Both the position numbers and the translations under genes were made by a program. Shown in pieces: positions 6,525-13,204 of a DNA stretch of 13,503 bases. Source of the stretch: JBFJVD01 sp041624375 (lineage in GTDB: Bacteria > Chloroflexota > Anaerolineae > Anaerolineales > E44-bin32); the NCBI GenBank assembly GCA_041624375.1, contig JBFJVD010000054.1:1-13503 (forward strand), given 5' to 3'. The notes under the pieces were generated by a model. The model saw nothing but the letters and a program-made list of their open reading frames with translations, did no database searches and was not told the origin of the DNA. The number at the start of each line of letters is the position of its first letter. The stretch's first letter is position 1.

Positions 6525-7223
6525 TTGTCCAGTTCACGGCGGATCCAGCTGAAGCTGCGACTCATCGGTTGGGGGTTGGCCATGCTGCTGATCCTGACCC
6601 TGGCTTTTTCCACTGCCCCGGCGAGTGCCTCCATTGAGCCTGCGGAAGAACCCGCCGAAGTGCTGATCCTTGAGCAACTGCCCTCGTTCTACGAATTTGC
6701 AGCCGACCTGCCGCAGGCTCATGCCTCCGTGGTGGTTGGCGTGTATGCGCCCGGGCGATTCGCGCTGCGGGTCGTCCAGCAGCCAGCCACGCATCCCGGA
6801 TTTGTCTCCACGCTACCCGGGACGGCCACCCAGTTCAGAGCCGCTGGAAAGTATGGGACGCTGGGCCTCCTGGCCCACAACACCCACGCGGGCAGCGATT
6901 TCTTCCGCCTGCTTGAAGGCGATCTGGTGATCATCATCTACGGCGACGGCCGGCACGCACGCTATCAAGTTGCCGACATCCGCCGCTTCCAGGCGCTGAC
7001 ACCGACCAGCCCCTATTCGAACTTTCGTGATCTGGACAATGGCAGCACGCCGCTGCTCACCAGCACCGGGCTGTTTCATCAGACCTACGGCGTGGGTGGC
7101 CAGACGATCCTGCAGACCTGCATCGAGCGCGATGGAAATCTGGTCTGGGGGCGGCTCTTCATCATCGCCGATCCCGCCCCGGTGCAGTTCGATCACCTGG
7201 CGGTCGTGCGGCCGCCAATTTAG
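6525..7223 (+). CDS. Secreted sortase-like cysteine transpeptidase
   Basis: 232 residues. The N-terminus (SSSRRIQLKLRLIGWGLAML, hydrophobic to about 30, then TAPASA before SIEP) is a signal peptide with likely cleavage near residue 35; otherwise the helix is an anchor. The sortase triad is visible: His118 in LLAHNTHAG, Cys199 in TILQTC, Arg210 in WGRLFII, and the central YGDGRHARYQV strand fits a sortase barrel. At about 195 mature residues it resembles the compact class E/F-like enzymes. The start at the TTG (6525) was chosen because GGGAGG sits 5 bases upstream; an in-frame TTG at 6480 has no RBS. No LPxTG-type sorting signal was noticed in the neighbouring proteins, so the substrate is unknown. 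It is a single-gene unit, divergent from the GGDEF operon and convergent with the OmpR-type regulator. Confidence 0.82.
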   Translation: MSSSRRIQLKLRLIGWGLAMLLILTLAFSTAPASASIEPAEEPAEVLILEQLPSFYEFAADLPQAHASVVVGVYAPGRFALRVVQQPATHPGFVSTLPGTATQFRAAGKYGTLGLLAHNTHAGSDFFRLLEGDLVIIIYGDGRHARYQVADIRRFQALTPTSPYSNFRDLDNGSTPLLTSTGLFHQTYGVGGQTILQTCIERDGNLVWGRLFIIADPAPVQFDHLAVVRPPI

Positions 7224-7256
7224 CTCCAGCCAAACCCAATTGCCGCGAACATGAGC

Positions 7257-7280
7257 CGGAGCCGCCAGCTGGCGGCTCCG
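7257..7280 (+). terminator. Perfect 24-base palindrome, terminator of the sortase gene
   Basis: Arms CGGAGCCGCC (7257-7266) and GGCGGCTCCG (7271-7280) pair perfectly around AGCT, followed on the plus strand by TTTGATT. It stands between two convergent genes, 33 bases after the sortase stop, and may also slow transcripts of the OmpR-type regulator from the other side, although no T-run is seen on that strand. Confidence 0.7.
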
Positions 7281-7316
7281 TTTGATTGCTGTCATTTGAG
7301 GAAGAGGAGTTTGCCG

Positions 7317-8111
7317 TCAGGCCGCCCCAGGGTTCGGCGAAGTCTGGAGCAGGTAACCCTGGCGCGGCAGGCAATGAATGATCCCGGGCGCCGCGCGGGC
7401 GGCACGGAGCCTCCGCCGGGTCATGTGGATGAGGTACTTGATCCGACGCCTGATTGCGACCGAGTCCTCCCCCCAGACCTCAGTGGCGATGAGCCGCTGC
7501 GGCACCGGCTGTGGGGCACGGCGCGCCAGGCAGGCGAACAGTTCGAACTCCTTCGACGACAGGTGAACACGGCGGCCCTGAAACCTGACTTCGTGACGGT
7601 CGATATCGACCACCAGCCCCAGTTCGGGAAAGACGTAGCGATTTCCCTCGGAATTTCGGCCAGCCCGGCGGAGAACGGCTCGCACCCTGGCCACCATTTC
7701 AACCGGATGGAAAGGCTTGATGATGAAATCGTCGCCGCCGGAGCGCAAGCCGCGCACAACAGCTTCGGTCGAGGATTCAGCGGTCACGATCACCACCGGT
7801 GTGCGGCCCGACCGCCGGACCCGTTCAAGGACCGTCCAGCCGGATGTCTCCGGCAGATCGAGATCGAGCAAGACCACATCGGGGACGAGATGATCGAACT
7901 TCCGCAGCGCCTCCGTAGCCTCCAGAGCGCCGGCGACATTCAGCCCGCCTTGCCGAAGACTGAGCTTCAACAGAAGCAGGGCATCCGGATCGTCTTCGAT
8001 GACCAGCGCCAGCGCGCGATCCCCCTCGCCCATCTGGTCGAGATCCAGCCCCTCGAATCGCCGCACTCTGTGGGTTAACCCCTCATTCAGCCCAGGAAGC
8101 CTGGCATCCAT
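7317..8111 (-). CDS. OmpR/PhoB-type response regulator
   Basis: 264 residues, cytoplasmic DNA-binding regulator. The receiver domain spans about 33-150: acidic pocket Glu39-Asp40-Asp41, phospho-acceptor Asp83 in LLDLDLP, Thr110 in VIVTA and Lys132 in IKPF are all present. The winged-helix domain spans about 163-256, with a typical LSSKEFELFACLARR start and PRQGYLL end. A 30-residue extension precedes the receiver. The start at 8111 has GGGGGAAG upstream; an internal Met27 and an upstream start at 8210 are less supported. No histidine kinase is in the window, so it is an orphan here. It is convergent with the sortase gene. Target genes are unknown. Confidence 0.92.
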   Translation of the reverse strand: MDARLPGLNEGLTHRVRRFEGLDLDQMGEGDRALALVIEDDPDALLLLKLSLRQGGLNVAGALEATEALRKFDHLVPDVVLLDLDLPETSGWTVLERVRRSGRTPVVIVTAESSTEAVVRGLRSGGDDFIIKPFHPVEMVARVRAVLRRAGRNSEGNRYVFPELGLVVDIDRHEVRFQGRRVHLSSKEFELFACLARRAPQPVPQRLIATEVWGEDSVAIRRRIKYLIHMTRRRLRAARAAPGIIHCLPRQGYLLQTSPNPGAA

Positions 8112-8356
8112 GTGCTTCCCCCATTTCCTCCGGTCTCCGAGCGATCCGGCCGATGCGCACCACGCGTGTACTGAGCCTGCAACGCGATGTCCAGCAGGGC
8201 CGGAACCCAACTATTTTGACCTCTGCCCGACTCCAACGCATCACTCGGAGGGATGATTTTGATCTGCCTTTCGCTAGAAACATCCCCCTCAGAGATTCAC
8301 CCCCTTGGCGCGCTCCACGCTCTCTCACCTCACCCTCATCCTATCCAGCGGCGACC
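8112..8356. other. Spacer between transglycosylase-like gene and OmpR-type regulator
   Basis: 245 bases, non-coding as far as I can see. It holds one weaker copy of the dyad motif (8241-8256) 129 bases ahead of the regulator start. No hairpin followed by a T-run was found after the transglycosylase-like stop codon, so read-through into the regulator is possible. Confidence 0.5.
8241..8256 (-). promoter_or_regulatory. Dyad motif copy 4, weaker (OmpR-type regulator leader)
   Basis: The minus strand reads TCATCCCTCCGAGTGA, keeping TCAT-N8-GTGA with AAAA before and TGCG after. Over 24 aligned bases 17 match copy 1, but the inner GGG of the other copies is lost. Confidence 0.28.
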
Positions 8357-10009
8357 TCAGCGTGCCGGTGGTTCCAGCGTAATCCGCTGGACGTAATCCG
8401 ACGCGCTCTCACAAGCCGGTGTGAAGTGCGGGGCGACATGCGCCCAATCCAGCGGCTCATCCAGCAGGTAGGCCGTTGAGACGGCGTCCGCCAGACAGCC
8501 TGGACCTGCGTGGTAATTGGCCAGCGAGAAGCGCCAGAGGTCCACATAACCGGCGACATGACCGGCGGCTTCGCCCGTTGTGTTCAGGAGGATGCGGCCG
8601 ACCTGATCGCAGTGCGCCTGCAGAGTTTCGGCGAAGACCTCCACACTGAGATCGACCCGGCTCAGATCGAGTCCGAGCGGGCAATTCGGGCAGCGAGCAT
8701 CGACCGAGTTGAGCAGCGCCGCCCGCAGCATCAATTGTGCATCTTGGTTGAGCTGTGCGTAGCCCTGTTCGCAGACGGACTCAGCCAACACGAACGGACA
8801 GAAGGACTGGTAGAACGATGGATTCCAGAGCAGCGTGGTGTCGGTCCCGTCTTCGGTGAGATGGCCTAATCCGATCTCGTCGGCGAGGTCGTGCAGTCCG
8901 GGCCAGAACTGGCTCTCCTGGGCGAAGAGGTTCTTGAGCAGCTGCGCCGGGACATCCGTCGCTTGAGCCACCTCGAGGATCCGTACGTCGAACCGGTTCT
9001 GCCAGGCCACCACGGCATCGCGAGCGGATTCAATCCCGCAAGCGTTGGCCGCCCCGTTTTCGAGCAAACCAAACCCGGGGCAGTCGTAGGCTTCGGGCGC
9101 CGCGCCGTTGCGAATGAGCAACCCCGCCAGGAGCGCGTAGGGTTCATCGGTCGCCAGCTTCGCCGCAGTCTCGGGTGTCGTCAACCAGTCCGGCAGGCCG
9201 CCGAGCGGCGGCAGTGCGTCCCAGGCAAAGGAGCAGCTGAGCGGGGGTGATCCTCGCCACTGGCTGCTCAGGATGTCGACGAACCATCCCTCTGCCTGGG
9301 GACGATGGGCGCGTGCGGGGAGCACGCGCACCCGGGCCGTGAAATGCCGGCTCGAATCCCCGAAACTCGAACCCGACCAAAAGACAAGGATCTCACCCTG
9401 TGGTCCGGTCTGGCGCAGCGGCAGCTCGCAGTGCTGCGCCTCGCAATAGAATGGAACCCCGCCGAGGGAACCCTGTACGGCGAGGATCTCCTCATTCGGC
9501 AAGGGCTCCTCGCCGCGCAGGATTAGGGTAGGAATTGCTTCGCACGGCCGACCATCGAAATTGAGTTCGCATCCGTGAAAAGATAGCCAGACCGTCGGCT
9601 CCGGGAGGTCGACGATCAGTTCGCGCTCCGCCGGCGTCGCTGCCACCCGATGGAGGTACCGCCCTTCGCAGAGTGAGCGCGTGCCAGGATCTCCGGCTTG
9701 ATCGCATGCCGGTGTTTCGATCCACGCCTCGTACTCCGCGTCTCCGCACGCGTAGAAGATCTCTTCCCCGCTTGGAATCCGATCGTGCTCGACAAATACC
9801 TGGCAGCGGACTTGATCATCCTCCCAGGACGTGAGCCACCATTCAACAATCTCATAGGTAACACGGATCGTCTGGGTGCGCTCAGGACCCAGCGACTCCC
9901 CGTCGGCAGGGTCCAGAACAAACATCAGCCGCCATGACAGCACAAAACCCGCCAGCAGCAGGGTGGGGAGACGGCGAATGAGTTGCCGGGCAAGGCGCTT
10001 CGGAGCCAA
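8357..10009 (-). CDS. Membrane-anchored, Cys-rich lytic-transglycosylase-like protein
   Basis: 550 residues from a TTG at 10009. One N-terminal helix (about 14-32) follows a basic stretch, so it is anchored or secreted. Residues 45-280 are an unrecognised domain with many Cys, Trp and charged residues. Residues about 330-530 resemble an SLT/lysozyme-like domain: LLKNLFAQESQFWPG carries the candidate catalytic Glu365, IGLGHLT (379-385) stands where GLGQ/GLMQ usually lies, with His for Gln, and LANYHAGPG (496-504) matches the YNAGxG signature. Eighteen cysteines (an even number) suggest disulfides outside the membrane. The start is uncertain: AAGG lies 9 bases before the TTG, while the longer frame to a GTG at 10150 has no RBS and would run through dyad copy 3. 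It is a single gene divergent from the NarL-type regulator. Activity is inferred. Confidence 0.72.
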   Translation of the reverse strand: MAPKRLARQLIRRLPTLLLAGFVLSWRLMFVLDPADGESLGPERTQTIRVTYEIVEWWLTSWEDDQVRCQVFVEHDRIPSGEEIFYACGDAEYEAWIETPACDQAGDPGTRSLCEGRYLHRVAATPAERELIVDLPEPTVWLSFHGCELNFDGRPCEAIPTLILRGEEPLPNEEILAVQGSLGGVPFYCEAQHCELPLRQTGPQGEILVFWSGSSFGDSSRHFTARVRVLPARAHRPQAEGWFVDILSSQWRGSPPLSCSFAWDALPPLGGLPDWLTTPETAAKLATDEPYALLAGLLIRNGAAPEAYDCPGFGLLENGAANACGIESARDAVVAWQNRFDVRILEVAQATDVPAQLLKNLFAQESQFWPGLHDLADEIGLGHLTEDGTDTTLLWNPSFYQSFCPFVLAESVCEQGYAQLNQDAQLMLRAALLNSVDARCPNCPLGLDLSRVDLSVEVFAETLQAHCDQVGRILLNTTGEAAGHVAGYVDLWRFSLANYHAGPGCLADAVSTAYLLDEPLDWAHVAPHFTPACESASDYVQRITLEPPAR

Positions 10010-10146
10010 GAGCCAATACCTTGAGGGTTGCTGAGAACAGTACGACCGCTCACCGATGCGCGGGGCAGAGCTTGCACAGCGCCTTGGCCAGCCAGCCTGC
10101 ACAAAAGGTGGGGACTCTATCTTCCCACAGAATCGATGGAATGGGG

Positions 10147-10162
10147 TCACCCTTCAGAGTGA
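10147..10162 (-). promoter_or_regulatory. Dyad motif copy 3 (transglycosylase-like gene leader)
   Basis: The minus strand reads TCACTCTGAAGGGTGA, preceded by GTT and followed by CCCC. Arms TCACTC and GGGTGA pair with one G-U pair around a UGAA loop. Flanking ATCGA and TCGAT could pair to enclose it. It lies 137 bases ahead of the TTG start. Confidence 0.42.
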
Positions 10163-10448
10163 AACTCGATGCGATTAGGGTCCGCTTTTTCTTATCGCAG
10201 CGCGCCCTGGGTCGCCCGAAACCCGACCAACCACTAACCCCAAAGGCCCGGCCAAAGACCTCCTTCCGAGGTGTAACAATCCTCGCCTGCTCTCGTTGTC
10301 TGAGATGAGGAGAACCAAACCGATCCTCCAACCATCCTCTATCCAAAGTGGTCTTGGAGCTCGATCTGGTGGCCCGATTCCGTCATTAAGGGGGCAGAGC
10401 CTGTTCTTGACGGAGCCCAACTGCGCCTCTCCTCCAAGGTGCCGGCGG

Positions 10449-10477
10449 CGGTCACCGATCCTGCATCGGGTGGACCG
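10449..10477 (+). promoter_or_regulatory. Bulged stem-loop in the NarL-type regulator leader
   Basis: CGGTCACCGAT (10449-10459) pairs with ATCGGGTGGACCG (10465-10477) except for two single-base bulges, around a 5-base loop, about 50 bases before the GTG start. It may be a leader structure; no T-run follows it. Confidence 0.35.
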
Positions 10478-10527
10478 TCACCCGTCAAAACCGTTTCATC
10501 GACAGCCGAGAGGGAGCATCAGCCGAC

Positions 10528-11208
10528 GTGACGTATCGCCACCCAACCATCCTGCTCGTCGACGACCAAGCCCTTGTCCGAGAAGGCATCCGGCTTCAGC
10601 TGGAGCGGCACGGCTTCACATTGATCTTTGAGGCTTCGAGCGGGCGAAAGGCGCTCGAGGCGTTCACCGAACGGCGCCCCGATATTGTGCTGCTCGACCT
10701 CAACCTGCGCGATATGTCGGGTCTGGATGTCCTGGCGGCCATGAAGCGCGAAGCCAGCGATGTCCGGGTCCTCATCCTGACCTCGAGCACCGATCCGAGA
10801 CAGCTTGCCCGTTCTGTGTTGCATGGTGCGGACGGCTATCTATCCAAGGACCTGGGCACCAAGCACTTGATCAATGCCATCCATGTAGCGCCCACCGGTC
10901 AAGCCATTCTGAGCCGTGAGATCGTGATGGCTGCTGTGGATAGCCTCATCCCCCAGGTACCGAGCCCGAACCTGCTCGGCCGCGAAAATGACCTGTTCGA
11001 TGAGCTCACAGATCAGGAAGTGCGTGTGCTGCGCCTCATCGGTGAAGGGATGGACAATCATACGATCAGCACGCACCTTCAGATCAGCCAGAACACGGTC
11101 AAGACCCACATCCGGCACATCTACGAGAAGCTCGGCGTGTCCGATCGCACCAAAGCCGCCGTATGGGCGTACCGCCATATTGGGGCTGCAGCGGGGGTTC
11201 CCTCATAG
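10528..11208 (+). CDS. NarL/LuxR-type response regulator
   Basis: 226 residues, cytoplasmic. The receiver domain spans about 5-122: Asp12-Asp13 in VDDQ, phospho-acceptor Asp57 in VLLDLN, Thr85 in ILTSS and Lys107 in YLSKD. After a linker, the LuxR-type helix-turn-helix runs about 158-220 (ELTDQEVRVLRLIGEGMDN, then ISQNTVKTHIRHIYEKLGV). All key residues are kept, so it should respond to phosphorylation. It begins with GTG; a GAGGGAG stretch lies about 11 bases upstream, rather far, so a slightly different start cannot be ruled out, but VDDQ at 11-14 fits the usual N-terminus. No kinase is near. It is divergent from the transglycosylase-like gene, which makes that gene a possible target. Confidence 0.93.
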   Translation: MTYRHPTILLVDDQALVREGIRLQLERHGFTLIFEASSGRKALEAFTERRPDIVLLDLNLRDMSGLDVLAAMKREASDVRVLILTSSTDPRQLARSVLHGADGYLSKDLGTKHLINAIHVAPTGQAILSREIVMAAVDSLIPQVPSPNLLGRENDLFDELTDQEVRVLRLIGEGMDNHTISTHLQISQNTVKTHIRHIYEKLGVSDRTKAAVWAYRHIGAAAGVPS

Positions 11209-11237
11209 GGCTGCGAAAATCTCACGTCGATCGATCC

Positions 11238-11268
11238 AACCTCGCCTCGGCTGGCGAGGTTTTCGTTT
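11238..11268 (+). terminator. Intrinsic terminator of the NarL-type regulator gene
   Basis: AACCTCGCC (11238-11246) pairs perfectly with GGCGAGGTT (11253-11261) around TCGGCT, followed by TTCGTTT. It lies 30 bases past the stop codon, between convergent genes. Confidence 0.78.
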
Positions 11269-11298
11269 GGAAGCGGGCCAGGCTCAACCAGAGCGCGG

Positions 11299-12219
11299 CT
11301 AGGAGCCGGGTGTGGGGGAAACGCGCGGCGTTCGACTTGGAGTCGGCGTTTCGGTGGGCAGCGGGGTGTTGGTCGGCGTCGGGGTGACGACGCCGGTGGG
11401 GGTCCAGATCCGGATCACGACCTCATCCAGGCCGCCCAGCAAGCCCTGATCGGCCCCGTTGTAGAAGATGCGCAGGGCCGCGCCGTTCCCGGTGACGAGT
11501 TCCACCTGTGCCTCCGCCTGCAGTTCCAGGAAGGCGCCCGGGGCGAGACGTCCCTGGTAGATCTCGCGGCCGTCGGCGACGACCCGTACCCAGGCCCGGC
11601 GCTCGGCGACGACACGCAAGTCGATGGGGCTATCGGAGACGACCAGCGCTGGAAGCGTCGGTGTGCCGGTGCTGGGAGCTGCCGCCTCGGGCTGATCAGG
11701 CGCAGGGTTGGCAGCCGCCGAATCAGGCGGCTGCGTCGTCTCCAGCGTGGGGGTTTCCGTCGGGATCAGCAGCCCGGAACCTTCCTGGGCCGCCTCCGTT
11801 TGACTGCGGAGCGAAGCCATCACCCGGCTGCCTCCCCACAACAGCACCGCAACGACACCCAGGGTGATGAGCGCGGCTACGAACAGGTCGGCAGACAGCC
11901 AGCGCGGCCGGGATGAACGGACCTGAATGGAGGGTCGGGTGGTCGCCTGGTCGATCGCTGCCTGCCGCCGCTTGCGGCCGCTCCGCGCCTGGAGGGCCTC
12001 GGCATAGGCAAGCAGGATGCCTTCGGTGTGGAGCCCGAGGAAATCTGCGTAGTTCTTGAGGAACCCCCGCGCTTGAACCGGTGACGGCAGATCTTCAAGG
12101 TCGCCAGACTCCAGCGCCTCCAGGTGGTGCACCCGGATCCGCGTGGCGCGCTCGACCTCATCCAGAGTCAGGCCGAGGCGTTCCCGCGTTTCACGCAGTT
12201 GATTGGCAATGTCTTCCAT
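11299..12219 (-). CDS. RodZ-like protein: HTH domain, one membrane helix, DUF4115-like domain
   Basis: 306 residues. Residues 1-75 are an Xre/HTH_25 domain (MEDIANQLRETRERLGLTLD, then VQARGFLKNYADFLGL) of the type found in RodZ, which in rod-shaped bacteria binds MreB. A single membrane helix lies at about 110-129, then a Pro/Thr/Ala linker, then an extracytoplasmic DUF4115-like beta domain (about 197-273, RAWVRVVADGREIYQGRLAPG). The tail (about 274-306) is a run of Thr-Pro repeats (TPTPTNTPLPTETPTPS), common in extracellular Chloroflexota proteins. No mreB is in the window. The start at 12219 was chosen because family members begin at this point and the alternative GTG (12246) lies within a strong inverted repeat; neither has a clear RBS. 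It follows rplI by 73 bases. Confidence 0.85.
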   Translation of the reverse strand: MEDIANQLRETRERLGLTLDEVERATRIRVHHLEALESGDLEDLPSPVQARGFLKNYADFLGLHTEGILLAYAEALQARSGRKRRQAAIDQATTRPSIQVRSSRPRWLSADLFVAALITLGVVAVLLWGGSRVMASLRSQTEAAQEGSGLLIPTETPTLETTQPPDSAAANPAPDQPEAAAPSTGTPTLPALVVSDSPIDLRVVAERRAWVRVVADGREIYQGRLAPGAFLELQAEAQVELVTGNGAALRIFYNGADQGLLGGLDEVVIRIWTPTGVVTPTPTNTPLPTETPTPSRTPRVSPTPGS

Positions 12220-12238
12220 GGAATGGATCAGAAACGAC

Positions 12239-12280
12239 AGGGCCACCGGCGGCGGGTAAGGCTTCCCATCCGGTGGCCCT
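12239..12280 (-). terminator. Long inverted repeat between rplI and the RodZ-like gene
   Basis: AGGGCCACCGG (12239-12249) and CCGGTGGCCCT (12270-12280) are perfect 11-base arms around a 20-base loop, in which GGG and CCC may also pair. On the minus strand the arm is followed by GTCGTTTCTG. It begins just past the L9 stop codon, so it probably ends or trims the rplI transcript; a leader role for the next gene is also possible. Confidence 0.6.
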
Positions 12281-12292
12281 CACGTGGCCGAC

Positions 12293-13033
12293 TCAGTCCT
12301 CCTCGTCCGGGAACTCGTCGGCCGCGGTTTCTTCCGCTTCGTATGCGTCTTCGTCGGCGGACACTTCCGGCTCGTCCGCTTCCCCTTCATATGGATCATC
12401 GTCGTCGGCAGATTCTTCCGGCTCGTCCGCTTCCGCTTCATACGGATCATCGTCGTCGGCAGACTCTTCCGCCTCGTCCGCTTCCTCTTCAAGCGCCGCC
12501 TCAGCTTCAAGTTCGGCTTGAAGTTCCGCGAACGCCTCCACTGCCTCTTCTTCTAGCTCTGCAACCGCGTAAGCAGATTCCGGAGGCTCTCCCTCGCGAT
12601 GGATGAGCACGGTCACCTCAGGCACCAGATCCATGGTCAGCCGGATGGGCACCTGATGGACCCCGAGGGTCTTGATGGGTTCAGAGTCCACATCGCGGCG
12701 ATCGATACGAAAGCCGGTTTCGCTTTCAATCGAATCGGCAATCATCATCGTGGTGATCGAACCATACAGCTTCCCGGTTTCGCCCGCGCGCACGCTGAAC
12801 GCCAGTTTTACGCCTTCGAGCTGCTCGGCCAGCGCGCCCATCTCCTGGTTGAGGCGCGCCCGTTCGCGCTGCGCCGACTCCTTGATCCGATCGGCCTGCT
12901 TCAATGCGCCGGGGGTGGCCTTCACCGCCAGCCCTTGTGGAATCAGGTAATTCCTGCCGTAACCATCAGCGACGCGCTTGACGTCGCCGGCACGGCCCAG
13001 TTTGTAGACATCCTTGATCAGCAGTACTCTCAT
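12293..13033 (-). CDS. rplI: 50S ribosomal protein L9 with a long acidic repeat tail
   Basis: 246 residues against about 150 for usual L9. Residues 1-148 are ordinary L9: MRVLLIKDVYKLGRAGDVKR opening, the signature G-D-V-K-x-V-A-D-G-Y-G-R-N-Y-L-I-P-x-G-x-A at 16-36, the long connecting helix (about 42-75) and the C-terminal RNA-binding domain (about 76-148). Residues 152-246 are an extra tail of almost only Glu, Asp, Ala, Ser and Pro, with 17-residue repeats (EESADDDDPYEAEADEP). L9 binds 23S rRNA and helps keep the reading frame. The start at 13033 has GAGG in TTGAGGACC just upstream; an in-frame TTG at 13042 is less likely. A sigma-70 promoter and an attenuator-like hairpin lie upstream. The usual neighbours rpsF, ssb and rpsR are not present in this window. 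Confidence 0.95.
   Translation of the reverse strand: MRVLLIKDVYKLGRAGDVKRVADGYGRNYLIPQGLAVKATPGALKQADRIKESAQRERARLNQEMGALAEQLEGVKLAFSVRAGETGKLYGSITTMMIADSIESETGFRIDRRDVDSEPIKTLGVHQVPIRLTMDLVPEVTVLIHREGEPPESAYAVAELEEEAVEAFAELQAELEAEAALEEEADEAEESADDDDPYEAEADEPEESADDDDPYEGEADEPEVSADEDAYEAEETAADEFPDEED
12334..12490. repeat. 51-base tandem repeats coding the L9 acidic tail
   Basis: Two full units, 12369-12419 and 12420-12470, match at 48 of 51 bases. Diverged partial units flank them on both sides. The unit is 17 codons, so gain or loss of a unit keeps the frame. The near-identity points to recent duplication or ongoing copy-number change. Confidence 0.85.
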
Positions 13034-13053
13034 GGTCCTCAAGCCCTTTCGAC

Positions 13054-13078
13054 AAAAATGGAGCGCCGAGCGCGGCGC
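13054..13078 (-). terminator. Attenuator-like hairpin in the rplI leader
   Basis: On the minus strand GCGCCG and CGGCGC (13078-13073 and 13068-13063) pair around a CGCT loop, followed four bases later by TTTTT (13058-13054). It lies between the rplI promoter and its start codon, so it could end transcription early. An upstream GGAGTG...CACTCC stem (13103-13082) could be part of the switch. Confidence 0.5.
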
Positions 13079-13113
13079 ACCGGAGTGAAGGGTACAACAC
13101 TCCTGGGTCCGGG

Positions 13114-13142
13114 ATTCTACCAGACGTCTGAGGGCCCGTCAA
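13114..13142 (-). promoter_or_regulatory. Sigma-70-type promoter of rplI
   Basis: The minus strand has TTGACG (13142-13137), a 17-base spacer and TAGAAT (13119-13114), one mismatch each from the sigma-70 consensus. Transcription would start near 13107 and give a leader of about 73 bases. Confidence 0.75.
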
Positions 13143-13204
13143 AGGACGGGCTCCGGCTCCCCGGCTGCGCCAGGTTGCTCCCATGACAGGTCTTAGAATG
13201 ACGA

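Larger units (their letters stand above)
10010..10527. other. Divergent control region between transglycosylase-like gene and NarL-type regulator
   Basis: 518 bases with no gene I can support. It contains dyad copy 3 (10147-10162) on the transglycosylase side and a bulged stem-loop (10449-10477) on the regulator side. A TTGACG (10406-10411) on the plus strand looks like a -35 box but has no matching -10 at normal spacing. A T-rich CTTTTTCTT run is at 10184-10192. Confidence 0.5.

Noticed and set aside
7251..8078. Plus-strand open frame of 275 residues after the sortase
   Set aside because: Exact antisense of the OmpR-type regulator, and it starts inside the terminator region; no RBS.
10010..10150. 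Longer N-terminus of the transglycosylase-like protein from the GTG at 10150
   Set aside because: No RBS at suitable spacing, Cys/Arg-rich extension unlike a signal peptide, and it would overlap the dyad motif.
12334..12490. CRISPR-like array
   Set aside because: The 51-base units are adjacent with no spacers, in frame and inside the L9 coding sequence.
12599..13186. Plus-strand open frame of 195 residues opposite rplI
   Set aside because: Antisense of the L9 gene, extending through its promoter.
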